Assembly (NCBI GenBank): GCA_937924775.1
Contig: CALDUT010000003.1
Coordinates: 1 to 64,000 of the forward strand
Length of the DNA stretch: 64,000 bases
Direction: 5' to 3'
Source of the DNA: an uncultured Gemmata sp.
Lineage (GTDB): Bacteria > Planctomycetota > Planctomycetia > Gemmatales > Gemmataceae
Under the pieces are notes generated by a model. It had not been told where the DNA came from. It ran no database searches and was given only the letters and a program-made list of their open reading frames with translations. How positions within the stretch are numbered: the first letter of the stretch is position 1; every line of letters begins with the position of its first letter. This document shows positions 26,985 through 36,294 of the stretch, piece by piece. The position numbers and the translations under genes are program-made.

Positions 26985-28652
26985 TCACTTTCGCTCGTAA
27001 ACCACTTGGCCGCCGACGATGGTGAGCAGGACGCGCGTATCGGTGATGCGGTCGCGTTGGGCCGGGTCGAAGATATCCCGCGACAGCAGCACGAAATCCG
27101 CGAGTTTGCCAACTTCGATAGTGCCGCGATCCGTTTCCTGAAAAGCCGCATAGGCACTCCCGAACGTATAAGCCCGCACGGCCTCTTCCACCGTGATCCG
27201 CTGCTCGGGAAACCACCCTTGGGGGTGTTTGCCGTCGAGCGTGCGGCGGTTGACCGCAGCATCAATCCCCGCCATCACATCGAGCGGAGCCACGGGCCAA
27301 TCGGAGCCGAACGCCAGGATCGTCCCGTGGTCAAGCAGAGAGCGAAACGCGTAGGAACTGGCACAGCGTTTCGCGCCGATGCGGCCTTCGGCCCACCGGC
27401 CATCGTCGATGGCATGATACGGTTGCATGGAGGCAATCACCTTCCCCTCTTGGAAACGCGGATAATCCTCGGGCCGCAGGTGCTGAACGTGCTCGATGCG
27501 AAAGCGGCGATCGCGAGGTCCGTTTTGCCGGGTCACATCGGCATAAAGGTCGAGGAGTACGCTATTGGCTTCATCCCCAATCGCGTGGATACACACGTTG
27601 AGTCCAGCCGCATCGGCCGAGCGGATGTAGCTGCGCAGGGTATCTGGTTCGGTGAGATACACTCCGGTGTTCTTCGGGTCCTTCTCGTAAGGGGCGAACA
27701 TCTTGGCCGTGCTGCTGCCCAATGAGCCATCCAGAAAGCCTTTCACTCCGCCGATGCGGACAAAATCGTGGCCGAAATCGGCCATCACCCCGGTGGTGCT
27801 GAGTTCCCGGTACAAGGCGATCGGCCAGCGCAGGTCGATGCGGCAGGTGAGTTTCCTTTGGCGTGCCAGCCGTTGGTAGATGCGAAACAACTTCCGCCGG
27901 GTTTCCGGGGCGCTGCCGTCGAGGTCTTGCACACTGGTGACGCCGTGTTCAGCGCAGGCTTTCTGAGCCGCGAGAACCGCTTCGAGAATCTCTTCGTCGC
28001 TTGGCTCGGGAATCAGCCGATCCACAAGCGCCATGGCGTTGTCTTTGAGAATTCCTGAAGGCGTTTGGCCGTCGGCCAAGCGGTAAATGACGCCACCGGG
28101 TGGGTCTTTCGTTTCGGCGGTGATGCCCGCGAGTTTGAGCGCCGCGGAATTGGCCAAGCCCATGTGGCCGTCGTAGCGGCGGATGAACACAGGGCGATCT
28201 TTCACATACTTGTCGATCGTGGCTGCCGTCGGCAGTTGGCCTCCGAAGGTGCGGTCGTGGTCCCACAATCCCCCCACGATCCAGCGTTCGCGCGGGGTTT
28301 TCTGGTCGAATTCGCGGAGCCGCTGGCCAAACTCGGCTTCGTCTTTGGCATCTTTCAAGTCAATCCGCGCCAGCGACAACCCACCGTTGAGGAAGTGCAA
28401 GTGGCTATCGTAGAAGCCCGGCACAAGCCGCCGGCCGCCAAGATCGATGAGGCGGGTCTTGGGCCCGGCGAGGGCCTTCACCTCGCCATCAGTACCGACA
28501 CGAAGAATCCGATCCCGCCAGACGGCGACCGCTTGGGCTTCAGGTTGTTGGGCGTTCCCGGTCCAGATACGGCCATTGAAGACGATCAGATCGGCCATCC
28601 CCGCAACCTCGGCCTGCGGAGTCAGGAGTGTGAGCCCAAGCAGCATCGCCAT
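26985..28652 (-). CDS. YtcJ-like amidohydrolase
   Basis: A metal-dependent hydrolase of the amidohydrolase_3 group, about 555 residues with an N-terminal signal-like segment (MAMLLGLTLLTPQAEVA). Motifs include LVPGFYDSHLHFLNGG (HxH), KGFLDGSLGSSTAKM (candidate carboxylated Lys), CIHAIGDEAN, RFRIEHVQHL and LAFGSDWPVAPLDVMAGI (last metal Asp). The relatives hydrolyse N-acyl or exocyclic amide groups. ATG 28652 fits best, with GGGGG 6 nt upstream. The ATG six bases earlier (28658) sits inside a hairpin stem. Confidence 0.85.
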   Translation of the reverse strand: MAMLLGLTLLTPQAEVAGMADLIVFNGRIWTGNAQQPEAQAVAVWRDRILRVGTDGEVKALAGPKTRLIDLGGRRLVPGFYDSHLHFLNGGLSLARIDLKDAKDEAEFGQRLREFDQKTPRERWIVGGLWDHDRTFGGQLPTAATIDKYVKDRPVFIRRYDGHMGLANSAALKLAGITAETKDPPGGVIYRLADGQTPSGILKDNAMALVDRLIPEPSDEEILEAVLAAQKACAEHGVTSVQDLDGSAPETRRKLFRIYQRLARQRKLTCRIDLRWPIALYRELSTTGVMADFGHDFVRIGGVKGFLDGSLGSSTAKMFAPYEKDPKNTGVYLTEPDTLRSYIRSADAAGLNVCIHAIGDEANSVLLDLYADVTRQNGPRDRRFRIEHVQHLRPEDYPRFQEGKVIASMQPYHAIDDGRWAEGRIGAKRCASSYAFRSLLDHGTILAFGSDWPVAPLDVMAGIDAAVNRRTLDGKHPQGWFPEQRITVEEAVRAYTFGSAYAAFQETDRGTIEVGKLADFVLLSRDIFDPAQRDRITDTRVLLTIVGGQVVYERK

Positions 28653-28656
28653 TGCC

Positions 28657-28694
28657 ATCCCCCACCGTGGACTTGTGAAAACACCGTGGGGGAT
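28657..28694 (-). promoter_or_regulatory. Hairpin covering the ribosome-binding site of the amidohydrolase gene
   Basis: ATCCCCCAC (28657-28665) and GTGGGGGAT (28686-28694) form a 9-bp perfect stem with a 20-nt loop. In the mRNA the 3' arm contains the G-rich ribosome-binding stretch just before the ATG at 28652. It could lower translation unless opened. No known riboswitch or thermometer class is recognised. Confidence 0.4.
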
Positions 28695-28823
28695 AGCTTA
28701 CCGCGCTGTGCGGACCTGCGACACACCCTCGTGAGGAATGTCGAACAAGCCGCGTAAAGGAACCAGGACACCAAGCCTGTTCCAATATAGGAAACTGAGG
28801 CCCCGCGGCCCTCGTTGCTGGGG

Positions 28824-30272
28824 CTACACCGTGTCGGGCACGACAAACGGCTTGCGATAGTCGCGGCTCAAGAGGGCGTCGGCCTCTTTGTCGTTAACAA
28901 AGCGCTCCGCCTTGCCATCGAAGGTGAGTTTCCGACCGGCGATGAAGTTCTTGCCGTTGAACTGAATACCGCTGTCTTTCAGGTGGGCGGCCATCCGTTC
29001 CAAAGCGTCGGTGGCGTAATCATCCCCCAGCACTTTCCCCAACTTCGGGTCGTAGCTGGCCGGAGTTCCCAGCCGGTAGCTGATATTGCCCAAATGGCAC
29101 AACCCGCTGGAATAGTGGCCCACTTCAATATCGGCATGCAGTTTCGAGGCATCGCGACTGCGAACGCATTGGATGAAATTGGTGAAGTGATCGCCGCCGC
29201 GCTTCTCACCAAGCACCTTGGGGATCGGTTCGCCGTCACCCTGCCCTTTCGGATAAAACTTGTTCCCGGCAACGATACCTTCCTCAAAGTGCAGAATGTT
29301 GCCGATCGACAATCCGCGAAACGCCGGGGATTTCAACCCACGTGTTTCAAATATGAGCAATGTTTCGCCAAAATCAAATATGCTGACCAAGGCATTGGGG
29401 GTTTGGCCTTGATCGTTGTTGGCGTAGCGGCCCCCGAAGCTAACGACACTGCGGGGCCAGGTCGCGTGGGGAATGACCCACCGGGCTTTGTCCATTTCGT
29501 GAACACCTTGGTTGCCCATGTCGCCATTGCCAAAGTCCCAGAACCAGTGCCAACGGTAGTGAACCAAGTTGTCGTGGTATTTTTGTTCCCGGGCCGGGCC
29601 CAGCCAGAGGTTCCAATCCAGGTCCGCCGGAGGGTCCTTCTCTGGTTTATGACCGATGTCGCCCCGGGTGCTGCCCCCGGTACCACCATCTTTGTAACAG
29701 AGGCCGCGCGATACCAACAATTTCCCGAGTTTGCCACTGCGCACCAACGCCGCCAGATCGGCCCATTGCTGGCTGCTACGGCTTTGAGTCCCGTGTTGAA
29801 CAATCCGTTTGTGCTTCCGAGCCATGGCCACCGCGATCCGCCCTTCGTGAATGTTGTGGGAACACGGTTTCTCGACGTACACATCCTTGCCGGCTTCGCA
29901 GGACCAGATGGTCATCAAGGCGTGCCAATGGTTCGGTGTGGCAATGGAAACGACGTTGAGTTCTTTGTCTTCCAGGGCGTGGCGAATGTCAGCGAGGGTT
30001 TTGGGAGCCGGGGCATTTTTGGAGGCGATGGTATCGAGATGTTTCTTGAAGGTTCTCTGGTGGGGATCGACCAGGTACGCGATCTCCACATTCGGCATGT
30101 TGAGATACGCCCCAACGTGGGCCCCGCCACGGCCATTCAACCCGGCAACGGCCACACGAATCCGGTCATTGGCTCCGCGGACCCGGGCTGAGGATTTCGT
30201 ACCGCCGATAGTGATAGTCGCCGCCGCTGCGATAGAACCATGGAGAAACTGACGACGATTCACGCGAGTCAT
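28824..30272 (-). CDS. Tat-exported Gfo/Idh/MocA-family oxidoreductase
   Basis: A 482-residue protein with a twin-arginine signal NRRQFLHGSIAAAATITIGG and then the Rossmann fold RIRVAVAGLNGRGGAHVGAYL (GxGxxG variant). It continues with VVSIATPNHWHALMTIWSCEAGKDVYVEKPCSHNIHEGR, the family's EKP cofactor/substrate motif, and a C-terminal alpha/beta domain. The C-terminus, including HFTNFIQCVRSRD, is typical of planctomycete periplasmic sugar oxidoreductases. It probably acts on a sugar or inositol-like substrate outside the cytoplasm with a tightly bound cofactor. ATG 30272 opens the Tat signal; ATG 30320 would add 16 unlikely residues. Confidence 0.9.
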   Translation of the reverse strand: MTRVNRRQFLHGSIAAAATITIGGTKSSARVRGANDRIRVAVAGLNGRGGAHVGAYLNMPNVEIAYLVDPHQRTFKKHLDTIASKNAPAPKTLADIRHALEDKELNVVSIATPNHWHALMTIWSCEAGKDVYVEKPCSHNIHEGRIAVAMARKHKRIVQHGTQSRSSQQWADLAALVRSGKLGKLLVSRGLCYKDGGTGGSTRGDIGHKPEKDPPADLDWNLWLGPAREQKYHDNLVHYRWHWFWDFGNGDMGNQGVHEMDKARWVIPHATWPRSVVSFGGRYANNDQGQTPNALVSIFDFGETLLIFETRGLKSPAFRGLSIGNILHFEEGIVAGNKFYPKGQGDGEPIPKVLGEKRGGDHFTNFIQCVRSRDASKLHADIEVGHYSSGLCHLGNISYRLGTPASYDPKLGKVLGDDYATDALERMAAHLKDSGIQFNGKNFIAGRKLTFDGKAERFVNDKEADALLSRDYRKPFVVPDTV

Positions 30273-30457
30273 GCTATCAACTCCAAGGGGGAGAGTGAAA
30301 AAACAACCATTCCTGCACATTACCGGTAGTGGCGGTCTGGTTCAAATGCTTTCTGGTGTCGGCTTCGAGTCCTTTTTTCGGCCCCCTCCGACGAGATCAC
30401 TGTTCGCGTTCATGATCGGGTTTGTTACATTGAAGCATCGTTCCGCGAGGGTTGCCG

Positions 30458-32917
30458 ATGAGTCGTTCCCCCAGTCGTTCCGATTTAGCGTCGCAATACA
30501 TCGACCAACTGCCCTACCCCCCCTATCCGGTACAGGAAGAAGCGTTGCTGGCCTGGTTCGACTCCGACCATGGGGTGATGGTCTGCGCGCCGACGGGTAC
30601 TGGGAAAACGCTTATCGCCCACGCGGCCTTGTTTGAAGCCCTGCACACTAACACGATCGCGTATTACACAACCCCGCTGATTGCCCTCACCGAGCAAAAG
30701 TTCGCAGAAATGCAAGCCGCGGCTGTCCGCTGGGGGTTCCGGGCCGATGACGTTGGCTTGGTGACCGGCAACCGCCGGGTCAATCCCCACGCCCGCATCC
30801 TCATTGTGGTGGCCGAAATTCTGCTCAACCGCTTGCTGCATCCGGAAGGTTTCGATTTTTCCAACGTCTCCGCGGTGGTAATGGACGAATTTCACAGCTT
30901 CGCTGACCCGGAGCGCGGGATTGTGTGGGAATTGACCCTCAACATGCTACCCAAGCGCGTTCGGCTGCTGTTGTTGTCGGCGACTGTCGGCAATGCTCTG
31001 GAATTCGTCACATGGCTTGATCGCGTTCATGGCCGGCAGTTGCAGCTTGTCGAAAGTCACGAACGCAAAGTCCCTCTTACCTACCGCTGGGTTCCCGACA
31101 CTTTCTTGCACGAACTGCTTGTCGAAATGGCCAAAGGGAGTGAAGCGGAACGAAAAACCCCGGCCTTGGTCTTCGCCTTCAACCGCGACGAATGCTGGAG
31201 CATTAGCGAGCAACTCAAAGGGTTGGACCTCATGAATGCCGAGCAGAAAGCGGCCCTCAACCGCTATTGCGACAAACTCGATTGGCCGCACGGCGCTGGG
31301 CCGAAACTGAAGCAGATGCTCCGCCGCGGCGTGGGGGTTCACCATGCGGGGCTGTTGCCGAAATACCGCCGCGTGGTCGAGGACTTATTCGAAAAGAAAC
31401 TCCTTTCGGTAGCGTTGTGTACAGAAACTCTCGCGGCCGGGATCAACTTGCCTGCCCGGTCCGTGGTGCTGACGAAACTGGTCAAAGGGCCGTTCGGCAA
31501 AGAAAAACTCATCGATCCTAGTACGGCCCATCAAATCTTTGGTCGCGCCGGCCGCCCCCAGTACGACAAGGAAGGTTTCGTTTTCGCATTCCCTGACGAA
31601 GACGACGTTCGCCTGTTGCGCTGGAAGCAACAGTACGATCAGATTCCCGAAAAAACCAAGGACCCAGTACTGCTGAAGAAAAAGAAAGACCTCGAACGCA
31701 AAAAACCCACCCGGAATAGTCAAAAGAAATACTGGACCGAGGCCGACTTCGAGCGGCTAAAGAACGCGGCTCCAGCACGGCTGTACAGCAAAGGTCCCTT
31801 GCCCTGGCGGCTGTTGGCGTATTTGCTGAAAGTTTCGTCTGATGTCGAGAAAATCCGCAGTGTCGTGCGGAAGCGCTTGCTTGATCAACCGCGCGTCGAA
31901 GCGGGGATGAAGCAACTGACGCGGATGCTGATCACACTGCACACGCATGGCTTCGTTCGCCTCGAGCCAGCCCCCCCCGCCGAGCAGAACCTTGCGGCGG
32001 CGGCGACGGCCGCCGCACCGGAGGCGAACCGCCCACGCAAACCAACGCTCCTCGAAGAAGCTTTGGCTTTGCAAGCCGGCGCACTCAACCCGCAGCCCAC
32101 ACCCAGTAGTGCTGTCGAACGCCCTTCGGCGGTTTATCAACCAGAATGGGCCACTCCCACGCCGCTACTCGATCAATTGTTGGTCTTTCGTGCGTGTCCG
32201 CCGCTTTACGGAGCTTTTCTCATCAGCTTGCTGGGCATTGCCAACCGCGACGAGCGGATTCAGTTGCTGGAAAGTGTCTTGGAACTCCCGCGGCCGATGC
32301 TCAAGTCGGTGCGAGTGCCATGGGACATGCCCGCTGGTCCCCTCCAAACCGAAAAAGTCGATCCGGCGTTAGTTGCCAAAGGCCTCATCGTGGCCAAACC
32401 GCCCCCCACCGATGAGGAAGACGCCGACGAGTGGGTTCCGTGGGAGCAACGGCCACCGGCGCTCGCGGAGAAGGTCCGCATGCTGTTCGATGCCGCGTAT
32501 CCCGATGTCGGCGACTTCGTCACGCAGAGTGTTTGGGCCGCGGGCGAAGTCCTCAAGTATGGAAATTTCAACACTTACGTCACCAGCAAAGACCTCATCA
32601 AGCAAGAAGGTTTGATTTTCCGCCACCTACTGCGGCTGATTCTCCTGACCCAAGAATTTGAACAGCTGACCCCGCCGGAGTTAACACCCGACGAATGGAA
32701 ACACGAATTGCGCGAAATTTCCGACAAATTGACGGAGATCTGCCGCGCGGTCGATCCCACCAGCACCGAACAAGCGATTCAACGGGCCCACGCCGCCGAC
32801 GTGGTGGAGGGCGAAGAACACGCCACCATCGCCACTGCGACCGAGCCCATCCAACCCACACCCCCCAGCGAACCTGAAGAAGACGCCGACGCGTTCTCCG
32901 CCGGCATTCTCGATTAG
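30458..32917 (+). CDS. Ski2-like DExH-box helicase
   Basis: An 819-residue SF2 helicase. Motif I is APTGTGKT near residue 46, motif Ia YYTTPLIALTEQKF, motif II VVMDEFHSFAD, motif III LLSATVG. The C-terminal helicase lobe has GVGVHHAGLLPKYRRVVEDLF, TETLAAGINLPARSVV and the motif VI region HQIFGRAGRPQYD. These spacings are those of Ski2/Mtr4-type RNA helicases. After residue 400 come a Lys-rich stretch, a winged-helix-like region and an acidic C-terminus without a recognised domain. A role in RNA turnover is likely. ATG 30458 with GAGG upstream is preferred over the TTG two codons earlier. Confidence 0.85.
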   Translation: MSRSPSRSDLASQYIDQLPYPPYPVQEEALLAWFDSDHGVMVCAPTGTGKTLIAHAALFEALHTNTIAYYTTPLIALTEQKFAEMQAAAVRWGFRADDVGLVTGNRRVNPHARILIVVAEILLNRLLHPEGFDFSNVSAVVMDEFHSFADPERGIVWELTLNMLPKRVRLLLLSATVGNALEFVTWLDRVHGRQLQLVESHERKVPLTYRWVPDTFLHELLVEMAKGSEAERKTPALVFAFNRDECWSISEQLKGLDLMNAEQKAALNRYCDKLDWPHGAGPKLKQMLRRGVGVHHAGLLPKYRRVVEDLFEKKLLSVALCTETLAAGINLPARSVVLTKLVKGPFGKEKLIDPSTAHQIFGRAGRPQYDKEGFVFAFPDEDDVRLLRWKQQYDQIPEKTKDPVLLKKKKDLERKKPTRNSQKKYWTEADFERLKNAAPARLYSKGPLPWRLLAYLLKVSSDVEKIRSVVRKRLLDQPRVEAGMKQLTRMLITLHTHGFVRLEPAPPAEQNLAAAATAAAPEANRPRKPTLLEEALALQAGALNPQPTPSSAVERPSAVYQPEWATPTPLLDQLLVFRACPPLYGAFLISLLGIANRDERIQLLESVLELPRPMLKSVRVPWDMPAGPLQTEKVDPALVAKGLIVAKPPPTDEEDADEWVPWEQRPPALAEKVRMLFDAAYPDVGDFVTQSVWAAGEVLKYGNFNTYVTSKDLIKQEGLIFRHLLRLILLTQEFEQLTPPELTPDEWKHELREISDKLTEICRAVDPTSTEQAIQRAHAADVVEGEEHATIATATEPIQPTPPSEPEEDADAFSAGILD

Positions 32918-32945
32918 CCGACCGCCCACAATCCGGTTCCCATCA

Positions 32946-32968
32946 TCAGCACCGGTTTTTGGTGCTGA
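32946..32968 (+). terminator. Hairpin downstream of the helicase gene
   Basis: TCAGCACC (32946-32953) and GGTGCTGA (32961-32968) pair as an 8-bp perfect stem. The T-rich GGTTTTT lies in the loop, not after the stem. It is 29 bp past the helicase stop and 34 bp before the permease start. Confidence 0.45.
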
Positions 32969-33001
32969 CTTCTGCAAGCCTGGGGATTATAACGCTGCTT
33001 C

Positions 33002-34495
33002 ATGCAACTATCACAATCGTCGTTACCACGGGTATTAGGACCGTGGATTGCGACCGCTATTATCGTCGGTACGGTCATCGGTTCCGGCGTTTTTAAGAAA
33101 GGCCGGAATGTCGCCGATGATGTACCAGAAATCGGCTTGGCAATGGCCGTTTGGGCCTTGGGCGGCGTACTGACACTTCTGGGCGCTTTGGCCCTTGCGG
33201 AAGTGGCCGTGTTGTACCCGCGTGCTGGCGGGAATTACGTGTTTTTGCGGGAAGGCTATGGCCGGATGGCCGGATTTTTGTGGGGGTGGGTGGAATTCTG
33301 GATCATTCGTTCAGCCTCTATCGGCGCACTGGCCACGATGTTTACCGATTCCTTCCACGACATCCTCAAGCAGATGTACTATCCCAATCAGAATGTGGAC
33401 GTGTTGCCGTTTACCGCGCGTGCGGCCTTCACCGTGTTGGTGATCGTGGTATTGGCCGCGGTCAATGCTCGCGGCACACGGCTGGGGGGTGGCGTACAGT
33501 TGGCCATCACCTTACTGAAGGTTTTTTCTCTGCTTTTCATTATCGCTTTACCCTTTGGTGTCTACGCCTACAACGCGGAACCCACACTGCCTCCGAATCG
33601 CGCCAATCTGTCGCCGTTTTGGCCGGACGATTGGAGTGGTGTGAATTGGAGCGGTTTCGGCGTAGCCCTGGTGGGCGTGCTGTGGGCTTATCACGGATGG
33701 ATGAATATTGCCCCAGTCGCGGGCGAGATCCGCGAACCGCAGCGGAACATCCCGCTGTCGTTGTTTGCCGGCGTGCTGATTCTGATTCTCCTGTACTGCG
33801 GGGCCAACCTCGCTTACTACTACGTTGTGCCGCACGAGCTGGTTGTGGCCAAGGTCGATAACAAACTGACCGATACCCCTCTGGCCACGGAATTCTGCCG
33901 CGGACTTCTAGGGCCGATCGGAGCGATTATCGCTTCAGCGATCATCATGACTTCCGTCTTTGGGTCACTGAATGGCAATCTGCTAGTTGGTCCGCGGTTG
34001 CTCTATGCCATGGCCCACGACCGCCTAGCTCCCCGAGTTCTGGGTCGTGTGCATGTGAAATTCCAAACACCTCTACCGGCGACAGTCGTTCTCACGGGGC
34101 TATCGTGTTTGCAGGTGGTGGTGTTGGGCGTTTTGCTGCAGAGCGATCTGCCGCTTTTCGACACCGGCGAATTCACGGCCGATGGCCAGCCGATCAAGAA
34201 TTCTCCCTTTGACGTACTAACCAACTTCGCCGTGTTTGGCTCAGTGACATTTGAAACACTCGCCGTCGCCAGTATCTTCATGTTCCGCTGGCATATGCCG
34301 GTGACCGCGGCGAATCGCCCCTACCGCTGCTGGGGTTATCCGCTGGTGCCCCTGGTCTATATTGCGATCATGGCCGCGGTGTTGGTCAACTTCTTCGTGA
34401 ACCCCAAACAACGGTGGGAAGCGATGGTCGGTCTGGGATTCATCGCCACCGGAGCGGTCATTTACCTGACCTGCCTACGCGAGAAAAAGGCATGA
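33002..34495 (+). CDS. APC-family amino-acid permease
   Basis: A 497-residue inner-membrane transporter with about twelve hydrophobic segments. The first helix holds the APC substrate-binding glycine motif IIVGTVIGSGVFKKG. Helix 3 begins LAEVAVLYPRAGGNYVFLREGYG, and GEIREPQRNIPLSLFAGVLIL is the consensus loop before helix 7. Closest in layout to LAT-type amino-acid exchangers. Which amino acid it carries is unknown. Its stop overlaps the next start as ATGA, so the two are translationally coupled. Confidence 0.9.
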   Translation: MQLSQSSLPRVLGPWIATAIIVGTVIGSGVFKKGRNVADDVPEIGLAMAVWALGGVLTLLGALALAEVAVLYPRAGGNYVFLREGYGRMAGFLWGWVEFWIIRSASIGALATMFTDSFHDILKQMYYPNQNVDVLPFTARAAFTVLVIVVLAAVNARGTRLGGGVQLAITLLKVFSLLFIIALPFGVYAYNAEPTLPPNRANLSPFWPDDWSGVNWSGFGVALVGVLWAYHGWMNIAPVAGEIREPQRNIPLSLFAGVLILILLYCGANLAYYYVVPHELVVAKVDNKLTDTPLATEFCRGLLGPIGAIIASAIIMTSVFGSLNGNLLVGPRLLYAMAHDRLAPRVLGRVHVKFQTPLPATVVLTGLSCLQVVVLGVLLQSDLPLFDTGEFTADGQPIKNSPFDVLTNFAVFGSVTFETLAVASIFMFRWHMPVTAANRPYRCWGYPLVPLVYIAIMAAVLVNFFVNPKQRWEAMVGLGFIATGAVIYLTCLREKKA

Positions 34496-35217
34496 GTTGG
34501 CGGGAACAACTCGACGCCGAAGGTTTTTGCCTGCTGCCCCATGCGGTGGCCGCCCAAGCCGTGACGGCGGCCATCCACCACTGGCATGCCCTCACGCAAT
34601 CCCTTCGCGATCATCCGTCGCTGTTGGTCAGTGAAGAAGGCTCGACCTACGGTGCGCGGAACCTTCTGGACTTGTGGCCGCAAGTGGTTGACCTGTTACG
34701 CGCGCCGGTTATCCGCGATGCGGTCCGGCTGGTTTTGGGAGCGTCCGCCCGCGTCGTTCGCGGATTGTACTTCGACAAACCACCAGGGCACTCGTGGGCG
34801 TTACCCTGGCACAAAGATTACACCCTCGCGGTGCAAGCCCACCGCGATTCCAGCATACTGACGAAGCCGACGATCAAAGCCGGGGTGCCGCATGTCGTGG
34901 CCCCGCAATGGATTCTTGAACAGATGCTGACGGTGCGAATCCACCTCGACCCAATGACTCCAGACAACGGCCCCCTGCGGCTCATCCCTGGTTCACACGG
35001 TAGCTATCGCGCCGTCGACGATCCGCCGCGGCCTCCCCGTGTGCTGCTGTGCAATGCTGGGGACGTTCTCATCATGCGCCCGTTGGTCACGCATGCCAGC
35101 GGGCATTCCACAAATCGCACTTCGCAGCACCGCCGCATCCTGCATTTCGAGTGTGCGGCGGACTTTCCGCTGCCCGATGGCTTCGTCTGGAAATGGTCGA
35201 TTCCGCTGGACGAATAG
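34492..35217 (+). CDS. Second phytanoyl-CoA dioxygenase-family oxygenase
   Basis: A 241-residue Fe(II)/2-oxoglutarate oxygenase. Iron ligands are expected at the His and Asp of LPWHKDYTLAV and the His of LVTHASGHSTNRTSQHRR, whose final Arg would bind 2-oxoglutarate. The block VRIHLDPMTPDNGPLRLIPGSHG is typical of PhyH proteins. Start ATG 34492 overlaps the permease stop by 4 bp (ATGA). Coupling to an amino-acid permease suggests it could act on an imported amino acid or derivative; that is inference. It is distinct in sequence from the PhyH gene at 17.5 kb. Confidence 0.9.
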   Translation: MSWREQLDAEGFCLLPHAVAAQAVTAAIHHWHALTQSLRDHPSLLVSEEGSTYGARNLLDLWPQVVDLLRAPVIRDAVRLVLGASARVVRGLYFDKPPGHSWALPWHKDYTLAVQAHRDSSILTKPTIKAGVPHVVAPQWILEQMLTVRIHLDPMTPDNGPLRLIPGSHGSYRAVDDPPRPPRVLLCNAGDVLIMRPLVTHASGHSTNRTSQHRRILHFECAADFPLPDGFVWKWSIPLDE

Positions 35218-35343
35218 CGCGACGGATACTGTGTCGATCCGGCCCAGCTAACTGGTTCTCCGCGTCCCCTTTTCCGCGACCGCTGGGCGCCACAAGCCCC
35301 GCCACGACCCCCGAGGGGACGGTCCACATCCGTCAGAAAGTGA

Positions 35344-35796
35344 TTAATCCTTGATTTCTTCCTTCACCAAATTGATGTAAAAGGTGCCTTTCTTCTCCTC
35401 AAGTTTTTTGGCCAGAAACGCTTCCGCTTCGGCTTTTTGGTTGAAGGGGAATTTCTCAACGACTTTGCTGGCGTTATCGAACACCACCCAGACAGCCCGG
35501 GTGCGCACTTCTTTGGGAACACGGGCGCGTTTGGTCGCGAGTTTTTTCGCTGCGGCTTTCTTCAAGCCTTTCTTCTTCTTGCGGCGGGGTTCACCGTCTT
35601 CGTCGTCGTAATCTTCCTCTCCCTCACTGTTGAGATCAAGGTCGTCGTCCAGTTCGATGTCTGCTTCGTCATCGAGTTCCCCGTCGTCGTCCCCCTCCTC
35701 GTCGTCGATTTCCTCCAATTCTTCTTCTTGTTTGCGGGCTTCCAAAGCCTCTGCTTCACGCCGTAAGTCCATGCGGCTCCGTCGTCCTTTAGCCAT
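35344..35796 (-). CDS. Highly acidic/basic low-complexity protein
   Basis: A 150-residue protein with three zones. There is a helical charged start (about 1-28), an acidic tract dominated by Asp and Glu (about 28-70), then a basic linker GEPRRKKKKGLKKAAAKKLATKRAR (Lys/Arg-rich). A short folded-looking C-terminal domain follows, with AVWVVFDNASKVVEKFPFNQKAEAEAFLAKKLEEKKGTFYINLVKE. I do not recognise a family. The charge pattern recalls nucleic-acid or ribosome-associated proteins, but this is only resemblance. It diverges from the small gene at 35,919. Confidence 0.7.
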   Translation of the reverse strand: MAKGRRSRMDLRREAEALEARKQEEELEEIDDEEGDDDGELDDEADIELDDDLDLNSEGEEDYDDEDGEPRRKKKKGLKKAAAKKLATKRARVPKEVRTRAVWVVFDNASKVVEKFPFNQKAEAEAFLAKKLEEKKGTFYINLVKEEIKD

Positions 35797-35918
35797 ACCA
35801 ACACCCCTCAGGAACCAATTGAATGCGTAGCGGCTACTCTAGTTGAGCCGCGAACGGCTGACAAGATTAGCTCCAATCTCTGGGGACCGGCTCAGATTGT
35901 CCTCAGCCCGTCCATTTC

Positions 35919-36185
35919 GTGGCACGATTTGTTCGTAAACTCACTACAAAAGAAGGAAGTCAGAAACCCCCACGCTGGGCACGCGAGGATGGTACCGTGT
36001 TGAACGCGGATCAATTGTTAGCTAGGTTGTATGCACTCCGCAAAGACTACGCCGACGACCCTGAGGATGAAACGTACCAAGCGCTTCATCATGCATTTAT
36101 GTTCATCAGCTATAATATGGCTGATTTTCGGGAATATGTCAAATCAGAAACGGAAAAAAAAGAAGAAAAGGAAGAAAAAAAATAA
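35919..36185 (+). CDS. Small hypothetical protein with a Lys/Glu tail
   Basis: An 88-residue protein from GTG 35919. The middle (DQLLARLYALRKDYADDPEDETYQALHHAFMFISYNMADFREYV) looks like two helices. The tail is almost pure Lys and Glu, encoded by runs of A. No family is recognised. The poly-A runs near 36151-36182 could allow frameshifting or reflect sequencing difficulty. A downstream start is possible. Confidence 0.55.
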   Translation: MARFVRKLTTKEGSQKPPRWAREDGTVLNADQLLARLYALRKDYADDPEDETYQALHHAFMFISYNMADFREYVKSETEKKEEKEEKK

Positions 36186-36294
36186 GCTGGAGCTTTGTAA
36201 GGCGTGGCCGCTGCTGGGGTATTATCAGCGCCCCCCAACGACTTGCTACCAATCAGCGGCAGGTTAAGCTCCTGTGGGATTCGCAGGGTACTTC

